Part shown: positions 1 through 11,275 of the stretch, one piece after another | Layout of the letters: the number at the start of each line of letters is the position of its first letter | Position numbering within the stretch: the first letter of the stretch is position 1 | Assembly (NCBI RefSeq): GCF_024721305.1 | Contig: NZ_JAMXOD010000009.1 | Span: forward strand, 1-64,000 | Direction: 5' to 3' | Length of the DNA: 64,000 nucleotides | From: Aequitasia blattaphilus | GTDB taxonomy: Bacteria > Bacillota > Clostridia > Lachnospirales > Lachnospiraceae | Notes under the pieces: generated by a model | The model's database searches: none | Told to the model about the DNA's origin: nothing | The model's input: the letters and a program-made list of their open reading frames with translations, nothing else | Program-made: the position numbers and the translations under genes

Positions 1-45
1 ATGGTACTGCACTGGAGACGGTGTGGGAGAGTAGGTGGCTGCCGG
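1..45 (+). rRNA. rrf: 5S ribosomal RNA, 3' end (partial)
   Basis: The first 45 bases match the conserved 3' half of bacterial 5S rRNA: the stretch from 'actggagacggtgtggga' to 'gtaggtggctgccgg' is characteristic. The gene starts outside the window. It is followed within 40 bases by tRNA-Ile and then tRNA-Ala and 23S, so the 5S lies before the 23S here. The identity is confident. Whether it belongs to the same transcript as the 23S cannot be seen directly, but I see no terminator between them. Confidence 0.85.
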
Positions 46-82
46 TTTTTAAAAATGAATAAAGCACAACATATATAAATGA

Positions 83-156
<74 letters not shown>

Positions 157-165
157 CTGGCAGAG

Positions 166-207
166 AACTTGATGAAAGCGAGTCTCAGACGAAGCTTGAA
201 TCTAGTC
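166..207 (+). repeat. Spacer element, copy 1 of 2
   Basis: This 42-base segment between tRNA-Ile and tRNA-Ala is nearly repeated at 3550-3591, after the 23S. Both copies contain the core 'atgaaagcgagtc' and 'agacgaagcttgaat', and differ by a few substitutions and a one-base indel. Since both copies flank the mature RNAs of one rRNA transcript, a role in rRNA processing or recombination between rRNA operons is possible. The function is unknown. Confidence 0.7.
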
Positions 208-299
208 GTAGCCGTGTCACCACAGTTGGCGAGGTTTTTAACGAGCCTGCTAAGAGTGACCTGACAGTAACTCTGTAAAAAGAATAAATAGCAACACCT

Positions 300-372
300 G
301 GGGGATTAGCTCAGTTGGGAGAGCGCCTGCCTTGCAAGCAGGAGGTCACGAGTTCGAATCTCGTATTCTCCA
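300..372 (+). tRNA. tRNA-Ala (TGC)
   Basis: A full cloverleaf folds here. The acceptor arm GGGGGAT pairs with ATTCTCC (two G-U pairs) and the discriminator is A. The anticodon loop CTTGCAA gives TGC, and the T-loop is TTCGAAT. No CCA is encoded. It is the second tRNA of the rRNA spacer, in the order Ile-Ala common to many bacteria. Confidence 0.97.
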
Positions 373-589
373 TTTGAACTTCTTAAGAGGTTCAAATGAT
401 AATAAATGTACCTTGAAAACCGCATACAAGAGAAATGATAAAATATTTTATCAAGACATCCGAGGTGACATCGAAAGATGGAACTTTAACTTCGAGAAAA
501 CGAAGAAAAAAAACAACCTAACCAAACATCTTCAACGCTATGAAGATGTGAATAATAACCACCCGTAAAAGAGGTTATTGTTCGAGTTT
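373..589 (+). other. 23S rRNA leader / internal spacer
   Basis: This stretch between tRNA-Ala and 23S encodes no convincing protein. It holds an inverted repeat right after tRNA-Ala (373-396), the phrase 'ccttgaaaaccgcata' (411-426), similar to Firmicute rRNA spacers, and two further hairpins: an ACATCTTC/GAAGATGT stem near 526-550 and an AATAACC/GGTTATT stem near 552-579. These would serve rRNA antitermination and RNase III processing, which is inferred. Confidence 0.6.
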
Positions 590-3483
<2,894 letters not shown>

Positions 3484-3549
3484 AAATCTAGAGCACTTAG
3501 CGAGCTAAGCGAAGCGAAAGCCGAGCTTAGTGGGAAGATTGTTCGAAGG

Positions 3550-3591
3550 AACTTAATGAAAGCGAGTCGAAAGACGAAGCTTGAATTTAGT
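3550..3591 (+). repeat. Spacer element, copy 2 of 2
   Basis: This is the second copy of the element at 166-207, lying 67 bases after the 23S 3' end. It shares the same 'gaagcttgaat' core with a few changes. It sits where a 5S gene would normally lie; no 5S is present between here and the terminator at 3699. Confidence 0.7.
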
Positions 3592-3698
3592 GAATCGAAC
3601 TTCCTTATGAAAAGTGCCTAGGCAAATGGATAGGTAGGATGTTCTATTTTCTTGTATGCAGTTTTGAAGGTAGGTTAGAATTAAATGAGTTTATTTAG

Positions 3699-3734
3699 TA
3701 GTATTGAATGTAAAGTTCAATACTATTTTTTATT
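3699..3734 (+). terminator. Intrinsic terminator of the rRNA operon
   Basis: A 10-bp perfect stem, TAGTATTGAA with its complement, closes a 7-base loop and is followed by ATTTTTTATT. It lies after the 23S and just before the ribosome site of the next gene, so it ends the rRNA transcript. It also shows that the in-frame ATG at 3685 of the downstream frame is not a real start. Confidence 0.8.
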
Positions 3735-3750
3735 AGGAAAGGAGAATTCC

Positions 3751-4284
3751 ATGGTAATCAAAACAGAACGGTTAATACTCCGTCCTTGGGAAGAAAAGGA
3801 TGCAGCTGATTTGTACGAATACGCAAAAGATGAACGAGTTGGACCAAGTGCAGGCTGGATACCCCATACCAGTGTTGAAAATAGCAAAGAGATTATTCAG
3901 ACAATTTTTTCGGCACCAGAAACATATGCAGTAGTATTAAAAGAGACAAACCAGCCAATAGGAAGCATAGGCTTAATGATTGGAGAAAATAGTAATCTGG
4001 ATATTCTTGAGGATGAATGTGAGATTGGTTATTGGATAGGTGTCCCTTATTGGGGAAAAGGACTAATCCCAGAGGCAGTAAGAAGATTAGTAGACTATGG
4101 ATTTACTGACTTAAAGATGAAAAAAATATGGTGTGGTTATTTCGATGGAAATGAAAAGTCGCGTCGCGTTCAGGAAAAGTGTGGATTTCAATATCATCAT
4201 ACGAATAAAGATATTAAGTGGGAGATAACAGGAGAAATACTAACGGAGCATGTGACGTGCTTAACAAAGGAAATGTGGGAATAG
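3751..4284 (+). CDS. GNAT acetyltransferase (RimJ/RimL type)
   Basis: This 177-residue protein opens with IKTERLILRPW, the typical entry of the RimJ/RimL (Acetyltransf_3) group of GCN5-related N-acetyltransferases. It continues with EIGYWIGVPYWGKGL, the acetyl-CoA-binding segment, and a C-terminal NEKSRRVQEKCGF motif. Such enzymes transfer acetyl groups to ribosomal protein N-termini, antibiotics or metabolites; the substrate here is unknown. The ATG at 3751 is chosen because it follows AAAGGAG with good spacing, whereas the earlier in-frame ATG at 3685 lies before the rRNA terminator. It is monocistronic, ending in a terminator at 4289. Confidence 0.88.
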   Translation: MVIKTERLILRPWEEKDAADLYEYAKDERVGPSAGWIPHTSVENSKEIIQTIFSAPETYAVVLKETNQPIGSIGLMIGENSNLDILEDECEIGYWIGVPYWGKGLIPEAVRRLVDYGFTDLKMKKIWCGYFDGNEKSRRVQEKCGFQYHHTNKDIKWEITGEILTEHVTCLTKEMWE

Positions 4285-4288
4285 AATA

Positions 4289-4348
4289 AAAAGTCCGTAG
4301 CTGTGTGTATGAGCCTGAGCCGACCCGCAAAAGCTATGGACTTTTTTT
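4289..4348. terminator. Bidirectional terminator between GNAT and AraC genes
   Basis: AAGTCCgTAGCT pairs with AGCTATGGACTT across a 27-base loop. The stem is flanked by A-runs on the left and a T-run on the right, so it can end both the rightward GNAT gene and the leftward AraC-family gene. Confidence 0.8.
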
Positions 4349-4351
4349 GTG

Positions 4352-5200
4352 TTATACTGTTTTTTTGTAGGTAGAAGGAGGGATTCCAAAATGCTTTTTA
4401 AAGAGTTTGCTAAAGTGATATGCATCCTCGTATCCCACTGATTGGGCAATAGTTTGAATGCTTAAGGCTGGGTTTTCTTTCATTATATTCCTTGCTTTTT
4501 CCATACGCAGTCCTATGAGATAGCTTATAGGAGTGTCGCCAGTTTCACTTTTAAAAATCTTTGACAGATAAAAAGGGCTTAGATACATATTTTGTGCAAT
4601 GCACTCCAGGGAAATTTTCTCGGGGTAATGTTCGGTAAAGTACCGGATCATTTGATCTACAACGTATTTTTTGTTAGGAGAGGCAAAAATATATCCCTCC
4701 TGAGCGTGCTTAATAAATTGCTGGCCTCGTAAAAGAGTTACAAGGAATTCTATTAAGTATGCCTTGAGCATGAAGTAACGCCCAGGTTTATTACTTTGTG
4801 ATTCCTTATTCATGGAGTTACAAAGGTCTAAAACATGTTCCTTTATCTCACCACTTAGGGAATAGATGAAATCGTGATCTGGAAAAGGAACCGTATTGGG
4901 TTCGCAGTCTCGGAAGTTAATATCTGTAAAGGCGATATAGTACTCTGTCATTAATTCTTCCTTGTTCGTCATTACGCTTTTATGATAAGTTCCGGGATTG
5001 AAAATCAGAAGATCTCCTGCTTTTACAGGATAGTCTTTCCCGTCTACATGAAAAGTTCCTTTGCCCTTGGCAATAATAGAAATCTCGATGTGTTCATGGC
5101 TATGGTAGCAGACCTCATTTTCAGTACGTACCAGGTTACACACATAAAGAAAGGTTGGGTTCAAATCATTATAGGTCAAATCATAATCTTGTATTTTCAT
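4352..5200 (-). CDS. AraC-family transcriptional regulator
   Basis: This 282-residue protein has an N-terminal cupin-like sensor domain containing HSHEHIE (residues 33-39) and a C-terminal pair of helix-turn-helix motifs (about 185-280) typical of AraC/XylS activators (LSPFYLSKIFKSETGDTP, then SVGYEDAYHFSKLFKKHFG). The start at 5200 follows GAAAGGAAA with good spacing; a longer frame reaching 5314 would overlap the csoR operator. It is divergent from the csoR-MATE operon with 125 bases between, so it may regulate that operon, itself or a distant sugar locus. The ligand is unknown. Confidence 0.88.
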   Translation of the reverse strand: MKIQDYDLTYNDLNPTFLYVCNLVRTENEVCYHSHEHIEISIIAKGKGTFHVDGKDYPVKAGDLLIFNPGTYHKSVMTNKEELMTEYYIAFTDINFRDCEPNTVPFPDHDFIYSLSGEIKEHVLDLCNSMNKESQSNKPGRYFMLKAYLIEFLVTLLRGQQFIKHAQEGYIFASPNKKYVVDQMIRYFTEHYPEKISLECIAQNMYLSPFYLSKIFKSETGDTPISYLIGLRMEKARNIMKENPALSIQTIAQSVGYEDAYHFSKLFKKHFGIPPSTYKKTV

Positions 5201-5285
5201 AGGCATTTTCCTTTCTATGTTCTCTAATAAGAATACTCCAATAAAGCAAACTTGTAAATAAAGAAGAAGTATGATATTCTTATTT

Positions 5286-5310
5286 TTGACAACCCCCATA
5301 GGGGGATATT
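5286..5310 (+). promoter_or_regulatory. Candidate CsoR-family operator
   Basis: A C-run and a G-run form the dyad CCCCCATAGGGGG at 5293-5305, flanked by A/T bases. This is the kind of G/C-tract palindrome bound by CsoR/RcnR/FrmR repressors (known for the family). It starts inside a TTGACA-like hexamer (5286-5291) and lies about 20 bases before the csoR start, which fits autoregulation. Binding is inferred. Confidence 0.65.
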
Positions 5311-5325
5311 GCAAAGGAGAAAATT

Positions 5326-5601
5326 ATGGAGCAAATACATGATATGCAGGACAAAAAAGCAATTATTCATCGCCTTTCCAGAGCAATTGGGCATTTGGAT
5401 TCCGTTCGTACAATGGTCTTAAACGATAAGGATTGTACAGAGATATTGATACAGTTGGCTGCAGTTCGTTCTGCACTGGCTGGTACAGGTAAAACGATTT
5501 TGAAAGATCATATTCACAACTGCATTGCAGAGGCAGTTGAAAATGGGGATCAGAAAAAGATTGATGCACTAGACGAAGCAATTGATCAGTTTATTAAGTA
5601 A
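5326..5601 (+). CDS. CsoR/RcnR-family metal- or thiol-responsive repressor
   Basis: The protein has 91 residues and is all-helical, of the DUF156 family. The ligand triad Cys37, His62, Cys66 has the same spacing (24 and 3 intervening residues) as copper-sensing CsoR. That favours Cu(I) over formaldehyde (FrmR), nickel (RcnR) or sulfane sulfur (CstR), but cannot settle it. CsoR repressors are tetramers that release DNA on ligand binding. The gene follows a G/C dyad operator and its stop codon abuts the start of a MATE transporter, so the two are translated together. No copper ATPase or chaperone is nearby, which is unusual for a copper sensor. Confidence 0.88.
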   Translation: MEQIHDMQDKKAIIHRLSRAIGHLDSVRTMVLNDKDCTEILIQLAAVRSALAGTGKTILKDHIHNCIAEAVENGDQKKIDALDEAIDQFIK

Positions 5602-6909
5602 ATGAAAGAGACTAAGACCGTCTTAAAGCTATCCATACCAATCATTATAGAGACAATTCTTCAAACCCTTTTAGGGACCACAGATGTCTACTTTGCTGGC
5701 AGAGTTGGGGATGTGGCAATTGCGGGAATCAGTATTACGAATCTGATTATGAACATTTTTATTGCCTTCTTTTCTGCTGTAAGTGTGGGAAGTATTGCAG
5801 TTGTTTCCAGATATTTCGGGAAAAAGGATAATCCGAAAGTAAAGATGGCAGTCATGCAATCAATATTGGTTGCAATTTTATTAGGAATTATAGCCGGAAT
5901 TATTAATCTACTATTTCCATCCTTTATATTAAGGCTTTCCAGGGCAGATAAGGCTATTATTGCCTCAGCCCTGCCTTATTATCGGATTGTAGGTATTCCG
6001 GTTGTTTTTCTTGCCCTCCAAATGACTTTGTCCAGTTGCCTCAGAGCAATGAAAAATACAAAAGCACCTATGTATATTACGGGGATATCTAATGTTTTAA
6101 ACATCGGTTTGAATACGATCTTTGTTTCTATGGGAATGGGAGTCTTCGGCCTTGGGTTGGCAACGACACTTTCCAGAGCTGTAGGAGTTGTACTGTTATT
6201 TTTCAGCTTGAGAAAGCAGAATCAAAGTCTCTATTTTAGCTATAAGGATTTATTTGTTCATACCCAAACGATGAAGCAGATTCTGTCCATTGGTGTTCCA
6301 GGAGGAATTGAGAAGCTGGTGATGCGGATGGGGCAGCTTTTATATAATGGAATGATTCTCTCTATTGGAGTGCATGCATACGTAGCTCATAACATTGCAG
6401 GAACGGTGGAAAATTATACGTATATTCCATCAACAGGTTTTGGATTGGCAGTTTCTACTTTGGTTGGAGTGTCCTTGGGAGAGAGGAATCCCCAACAGGG
6501 AAGAAGCTACGTCTATAAAAGCTATTTTATATCGGCTTTTTTAATGCTTCTAATGGGTGTGGGCTTTTTTCTTTTTGCACCGGAGCTGGCAAATTTTTTC
6601 ACCAATACAAAAGAAGTGCAGGTACAAGTAATAAAAGTTCTTCGTTTTATTGCTTTTTTTCAACCCTTTTCAGCCTTAGTTCAGGTATTGACCTGTGCTC
6701 TTCAAGGTGCAGGAGATACAAAGTTCTCAATGTATACTACCTTTGCTGGAATATGGGGGATTCGTCTTTGCCTTGGATATTATCTTGGAGTTGTTTTAGA
6801 ACTGGGATTAATGGGAGTTTGGTATGCATATGCGTTGGATTTGGTGTTGAGGGGGACAATTCTTTATTGGCGATTTCGCAAAGGTAAATGGATGAATATA
6901 GAGTTATAA
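5602..6909 (+). CDS. MATE-family efflux transporter
   Basis: This 435-residue integral membrane protein has about 12 hydrophobic segments. The N-terminal phrase IPIIIETILQTLLGTTDVYFAGRVG is typical of the MATE (NorM/DinF) family. These antiporters export cationic drugs or metabolites using Na+ or H+. Its ATG is immediately adjacent to the csoR stop, with no strong ribosome site of its own, suggesting translational coupling. Regulation by the CsoR-type repressor is inferred from the shared operator. The substrate is unknown, and it is a different sequence from the MATE gene that follows. Confidence 0.9.
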   Translation: MKETKTVLKLSIPIIIETILQTLLGTTDVYFAGRVGDVAIAGISITNLIMNIFIAFFSAVSVGSIAVVSRYFGKKDNPKVKMAVMQSILVAILLGIIAGIINLLFPSFILRLSRADKAIIASALPYYRIVGIPVVFLALQMTLSSCLRAMKNTKAPMYITGISNVLNIGLNTIFVSMGMGVFGLGLATTLSRAVGVVLLFFSLRKQNQSLYFSYKDLFVHTQTMKQILSIGVPGGIEKLVMRMGQLLYNGMILSIGVHAYVAHNIAGTVENYTYIPSTGFGLAVSTLVGVSLGERNPQQGRSYVYKSYFISAFLMLLMGVGFFLFAPELANFFTNTKEVQVQVIKVLRFIAFFQPFSALVQVLTCALQGAGDTKFSMYTTFAGIWGIRLCLGYYLGVVLELGLMGVWYAYALDLVLRGTILYWRFRKGKWMNIEL

Positions 6910-7007
6910 CAAAATAATACAAGAAAAGCACAAGAAACTACATTTTAATTCCAAATAAAACAGTTATAATAAAACAAGTTTGTAAAAATTGGAAGGATTG
7001 ATGTAGA

Positions 7008-8372
7008 ATGACAAAAGAAATGACAAAAGGGTCTCCAGCAAAGCTGATTATTGCTTTTACGATACCGCTTTTAATTGGAAATATTTTTCAACAATTTTAT
7101 AGTATGGCAGATACCCTTATTGTAGGAAGAACGATTGGAGTTAATGCACTGGCGGCAGTGGGAAGTACAGGGAGCATTAGTTTCTTGATATTGGGTTTTG
7201 TTTTTGGTGTCACGACGGGGCTTAGCATTATTGTGGCACAGCGCTTTGGAGCAGGTGATATGGCGGGGTTACGCAGAAGTGTTGCAACGGGTATATGGAT
7301 TAGCTTGATTATGACGGCAATATTAACAGCAGTATCTGTCATTTTTGCACGGCAGATTTTAGAGCTGATGAACACACCTCCAGAGATTATAGAGGACGCC
7401 TATGATTATATTATTATTATTTTTTGGGGAACCATAGCAAATATGATATTTAATCTATTCTCCAATATTATAAGAGCTTTAGGAGATAGTAAGATGCCGC
7501 TGGTGTTCTTGATTGTGGCTTGTGTTTTGAATATTATTTTAGATTTTGTGTTTATACTAGGTCTGAACAGTGGAGTAGCGGGTGCCGCATGGGCAACGGT
7601 GATATCCCAGATGGTATCAGGACTCCTTTGCATTTTTTACATTGTAAAGAAGATACCGATGATTCATCTGTCGAAAGAAGACCTAAAATCCAATTCATGG
7701 GATTTTAAACAGCATTTAGAAGTTGCTCTGCCTATGGGATTTCAGATGTCTATTATTGCCATTGGAGCAGTGGTTTTGCAGTTTGTATTAAATGGTCTTG
7801 GAGCTATATCAGTAGCAGCCTTTACGGCGGCACAAAAGATTGACCAGATTGCAACGCAGCCGATGAATTCCTTTGGAACGACAATGGCAACTTATTCGGC
7901 GCAGAACTATGGAGCCGGAAAAATTGATCGAATCAAAAAGGGAGTATTTCAATGTAGCTTGATTTCAGTAGGATTTAGTGTTTTTATGGGATTTGTCAAT
8001 ATATTTGCCGGGTACATGCTAACGGCAGTATTTGTAGGTAAAGAAAATGTAGAGGTCTTACATCTTTCTCAGGTTTATTTAAAGGTCAATGGTTCCTTAT
8101 ATTTTGTCTTGGCCTTACTATTTATATTTCGCTTTACCTTGCAGGGTCTTGGAAGAAGTGTTATGCCAACCCTTGCTGGTATTATGGAGTTGGTAATGCG
8201 AATTTTTGCAGCGGTTATTTTAACTTCCAGATTAGGCTTTTTAGGTGCAAGCTGGGCAGGGCCTCTTGCATGGATTGGAGCCTGCATTCCTTTGATTATT
8301 GGCTATTTTGTGACCATTCGGGGATTACAAAAGAAAAAGGACGAAAAAGAGCGCCTTTTAATTTCTGAATAA
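7008..8372 (+). CDS. MATE-family efflux transporter, second gene
   Basis: This 454-residue polytopic protein contains the MATE phrases FTIPLLIGNIFQQFYSMADTLIVGR and an ALGDSKMP loop, and belongs to the multidrug/NorM-like group common in clostridia. It begins at an ATG 12 bases after GGAAGG. A TATAAT hexamer at 6965-6970 may give it its own promoter, since 98 bases separate it from the previous MATE gene. The tail is lysine/glutamate-rich and cytoplasmic. Substrate unknown. Confidence 0.9.
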   Translation: MTKEMTKGSPAKLIIAFTIPLLIGNIFQQFYSMADTLIVGRTIGVNALAAVGSTGSISFLILGFVFGVTTGLSIIVAQRFGAGDMAGLRRSVATGIWISLIMTAILTAVSVIFARQILELMNTPPEIIEDAYDYIIIIFWGTIANMIFNLFSNIIRALGDSKMPLVFLIVACVLNIILDFVFILGLNSGVAGAAWATVISQMVSGLLCIFYIVKKIPMIHLSKEDLKSNSWDFKQHLEVALPMGFQMSIIAIGAVVLQFVLNGLGAISVAAFTAAQKIDQIATQPMNSFGTTMATYSAQNYGAGKIDRIKKGVFQCSLISVGFSVFMGFVNIFAGYMLTAVFVGKENVEVLHLSQVYLKVNGSLYFVLALLFIFRFTLQGLGRSVMPTLAGIMELVMRIFAAVILTSRLGFLGASWAGPLAWIGACIPLIIGYFVTIRGLQKKKDEKERLLISE

Positions 8373-8418
8373 TTAGAGTATTATAGGTATTAGAAATAAG
8401 GCATTAGGAGTAAATCAT

Positions 8419-10677
8419 ATGATTCAAATGAAAGAACGAATGGAAGCCAATCTTTCTGGGGCAATAAAAGAAAGCAGCAATGAAGAGATTTTCATTGCTC
8501 TTTTAAAATCTGTCAAGGATATGGAAGAAGAGAAGCCAGTGATTAAAGGGAACAGAAAGCTTTATTATATATCTGCCGAGTTTCTTGTGGGGAAATTACT
8601 GTCAAATAATCTAATTAACCTTGGGGTCTATGATGAGGTGAAAACCCTTTTGGCAGAGAATGGGCGAAGCATTCATGAAATAGAAGAAATTGAAAAAGAA
8701 CCTTCTCTTGGAAACGGGGGATTAGGAAGACTGGCAGCTTGCTTTATGGATTCCATAGCCACCTTGGGATTGCCTGGAGATGGGATTGGATTAAATTATC
8801 ACTTTGGTCTTTTTAAGCAAGTATTTAAAAATCACAAGCAAATGGAAGAAATTAATCCGTGGATTGAGAAGAACAGTTGGCTAAGGGAAAGTGGAGATCG
8901 TTTTTTGGTTCACTATAAGGACTTCACTTTGCAATCAAAGCTCTATGATATTGATGTAATTGGATACGAGAATAACCGCAATAAACTCCACCTTTTTGAT
9001 GTGGAAAGTGTGGAAGAATCTCTTGTGAAATCAGGAATTGATTTTGATAAAACAGATATTCCTGAAAATCTCACTCTTTTTCTTTACCCAGATGACAGTG
9101 ACGAAGCTGGACAGCTTCTCCGTATTTATCAACAGTATTTTATGGTTAGTTGTGGGGCACAATTGATTTTAAAGGAAATGGACGAAGCCGGTCATTATAT
9201 TCAAGATTTGGATAAACATGTGGTGATTCAGATTAATGATACGCATCCCTCTTTGATTATTCCGGAACTAATAAGACTTTTAATGGAACGGGGAGTGGAT
9301 AAAGAGCGGGCAATTTATCTGGTGTCCAAGGTATGTGCTTACACGAACCATACGATATTAGCAGAAGCATTGGAAAAATGGCCAATGTCTTATCTGGAGC
9401 AGGTAGTCCCTCATTTAATTCCAATTATTGAAACTTTAAATGAAAGAGCAATCAAATCCTATGGAGAAGATGTTGCTATCATAGATAAGGATCAGAAGGT
9501 GCATATGGCATATATGGACATTCACAATGGATTTAGCGTGAATGGAGTGGCAGCGCTTCATACGAAGATATTGAAAGAAACGGAACTGAGAAAGTTCTAT
9601 GAAATATATCCAGAAAAATTCAATAACAAGACGAACGGAATTACTTTCCGCAGATGGCTTTTACACTGTAACCCAAGACTTTCTGATTTTATTACAGAGA
9701 AAATTGGAAGTGGATGGAAAAAGAACGCCTGTGAATTGGAAGGCTTACTTCAGTATAGTGAAGACAAAGATGCTTTAAGTACATTGTTAGGCATTAAAGA
9801 AGCAAATAAAAAGGACTTAGTTACTTATCTGAAAAAGACACAAGATATCCAAATCTCAGAAGACTCAATTTTTGATATTCAGATTAAGCGTCTCCATGAA
9901 TATAAGAGACAGCAAATGAATGCTCTTTTTGCTATCTACAAATATTTGGAAATCAAAAAAGGAAATCGGCCATCTACACCAATTACCATCCTGTTTGGAG
10001 CAAAGGCTGCTCCGGCGTACCGAATTGCAAAAGATATTATTCACTTGATTTTATGTTTGTCTGAGTTGATTAATAATGATCCGGAAGTTTCTCCTTACCT
10101 TAAAGTAGTGATGGCTGAGAACTACAATGTCACTTTGGCAGAGAAATTGATACCTGCTTGTGATATTTCGGAGCAAATTTCTCTTGCATCGAAAGAGGCA
10201 AGTGGAACTGGAAATATGAAATTCATGCTCAACGGAGGAATTACCCTTGGAACGGAAGATGGGGCCAATGTAGAGATTAAGGAGCTGGTTGGAGAAGAGA
10301 ATATTTTTATCTTTGGTGCAAAGAGTGAAGAGGTAATTGAGCTTTATGCAAAAAGCAGTTACAAGTCTAAGGAGTATTATGAGCAGGATTCCAGAATAAA
10401 GACCTTAGTAGATTTCATTATAGATCCAAAGCTTCTTGCAATTGGAGATAAGGAACTGCTGACCCGTCTCTATGATGAAATCATAGGAAAAGACTGGTTT
10501 ATGACATTGTTAGATTTGGAAGATTATATACGAGTGAAAGAAGAGGCTTATGAGGCTTACGAAGATAAAGAAAGCTGGGCAAAGATGATGCTGTATAATA
10601 TAGCGAAGGCAGGATTCTTTTCTTCCGATCGGACAATTGAAGAATATAATAGAGACATATGGAAGTTAAATGTGTAA
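8419..10677 (+). CDS. glgP: Glycogen/maltodextrin phosphorylase
   Basis: This 752-residue GT35 enzyme releases glucose-1-phosphate from alpha-1,4-glucans. Visible motifs are [14 protein letters not shown] near the N-terminus, [10 protein letters not shown], and the pyridoxal-phosphate site [14 protein letters not shown] with Lys601 as the Schiff-base lysine, followed by [10 protein letters not shown]. It is some 50 residues shorter than the E. coli enzymes; the N-terminal regulatory part is short. The ATG follows TAGGAG. The start is 46 bases from the second MATE gene, so shared transcription is possible. No other glycogen gene is nearby. Confidence 0.95.
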   Translation: MIQMKERMEANLSGAIKESSNEEIFIALLKSVKDMEEEKPVIKGNRKLYYISAEFLVGKLLSNNLINLGVYDEVKTLLAENGRSIHEIEEIEKEPSLGNGGLGRLAACFMDSIATLGLPGDGIGLNYHFGLFKQVFKNHKQMEEINPWIEKNSWLRESGDRFLVHYKDFTLQSKLYDIDVIGYENNRNKLHLFDVESVEESLVKSGIDFDKTDIPENLTLFLYPDDSDEAGQLLRIYQQYFMVSCGAQLILKEMDEAGHYIQDLDKHVVIQINDTHPSLIIPELIRLLMERGVDKERAIYLVSKVCAYTNHTILAEALEKWPMSYLEQVVPHLIPIIETLNERAIKSYGEDVAIIDKDQKVHMAYMDIHNGFSVNGVAALHTKILKETELRKFYEIYPEKFNNKTNGITFRRWLLHCNPRLSDFITEKIGSGWKKNACELEGLLQYSEDKDALSTLLGIKEANKKDLVTYLKKTQDIQISEDSIFDIQIKRLHEYKRQQMNALFAIYKYLEIKKGNRPSTPITILFGAKAAPAYRIAKDIIHLILCLSELINNDPEVSPYLKVVMAENYNVTLAEKLIPACDISEQISLASKEASGTGNMKFMLNGGITLGTEDGANVEIKELVGEENIFIFGAKSEEVIELYAKSSYKSKEYYEQDSRIKTLVDFIIDPKLLAIGDKELLTRLYDEIIGKDWFMTLLDLEDYIRVKEEAYEAYEDKESWAKMMLYNIAKAGFFSSDRTIEEYNRDIWKLNV

Positions 10678-10693
10678 AATAGGGAATTTTTCC

Positions 10694-10722
10694 TTGACAG
10701 TTTAGGTACTATTATGATATAA
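10694..10722 (+). promoter_or_regulatory. Promoter for tRNA-Trp
   Basis: TTGACA (10694-10699) and ATATAA (10717-10722) are 17 bases apart, giving a start a few bases before the tRNA leader hairpin. The -35 is consensus and the -10 is fair. Confidence 0.65.
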
Positions 10723-10728
10723 ATATCT

Positions 10729-10751
10729 AGTGCGATACGAGTTATCGCACT
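10729..10751 (+). other. Perfect 9-bp hairpin in tRNA-Trp leader
   Basis: AGTGCGATA pairs with TATCGCACT across a 5-base loop, starting near the predicted transcription start and ending five bases before the mature tRNA. The tail is only ATTTT, so it is a poor terminator. It may instead be a 5' processing signal, or the glgP terminator. Confidence 0.6.
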
Positions 10752-10756
10752 ATTTT

Positions 10757-10827
10757 AGGGGATTGGTCAAGTGGTATGATAGGGGTCTCCAAAACCTTTG
10801 GCGGGAGTTCGATTCTCTCATCCCCTG
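10757..10827 (+). tRNA. tRNA-Trp (CCA)
   Basis: Acceptor AGGGGAT pairs with ATCCCCT and the discriminator is G. The anticodon loop CTCCAAA gives CCA, and the 'ggtctccaaaacc' arm is typical of tRNA-Trp. The length is 71 nt and no CCA is encoded. It is a single-gene transcript with its own promoter and terminator. Confidence 0.95.
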
Positions 10828-10834
10828 CTTGATG

Positions 10835-10880
10835 AAAATGACACTGAAAGTTGAAATGACTTTTAGTGTCATTTTGTGTT
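10835..10880 (+). terminator. Terminator after tRNA-Trp
   Basis: AAAATGACACTgAAAGT pairs with ACTTTtAGTGTCATTTT, one mismatch aside, with a short loop and TTTTGTGTT after it. The A-rich left side would let it act in both directions. Confidence 0.8.
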
Positions 10881-10992
10881 AGGCTATAAAAATTGGATCC
10901 ATGTCAAAGCCTGAGCTTTATCTTTAAATCGGGATAAGGTATAATTAGGCTATCTAAGCAAAGCATTTGATGGAAAGGAAATATTGTAGAAA

Positions 10993-11256
10993 ATGATAAT
11001 CGGATACTTACTAATAATTAATCTTATTACATTTATTGCATTTGCAGTGGATAAGAACAATGCAAGAAAACAAAGATGGAGGATACGTGTCACCACCTTA
11101 TTAGGACTTTCCTTTATTGGAGGTTCTCTTGGAGGTTTATTGGGGATGTATTTGTTTCGACATAAAACCCAGAAAAAGGCTTTCACAATTGGTATTCCAT
11201 TCATGCTTATCATGCAATTGTTTATCAGTTTTTACTATTTGACAATAGAATTTTGA
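10993..11256 (+). CDS. DUF1294 small membrane protein
   Basis: This 87-residue protein has three hydrophobic segments (about 2-18, 34-52, 66-84). The loop FAVDKNNARKQRWRIRV between the first two and the GGSLGGLLGMYLFRHKTQKKAF stretch are the DUF1294 signature. The function of this family is unknown. An AAAGGA ribosome site lies upstream. It is 19 bases before the FMN-dependent dehydrogenase gene and could be cotranscribed. Confidence 0.85.
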   Translation: MIIGYLLIINLITFIAFAVDKNNARKQRWRIRVTTLLGLSFIGGSLGGLLGMYLFRHKTQKKAFTIGIPFMLIMQLFISFYYLTIEF

Positions 11257-11275
11257 AACATAAAATTGGGAGGTA

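Noticed and set aside
3685-3750. Longer start for the GNAT acetyltransferase at 3685
   Set aside because: The added codons cross the rRNA terminator hairpin; the ATG at 3751 has a well-spaced AAAGGAG and gives the usual family N-terminus.
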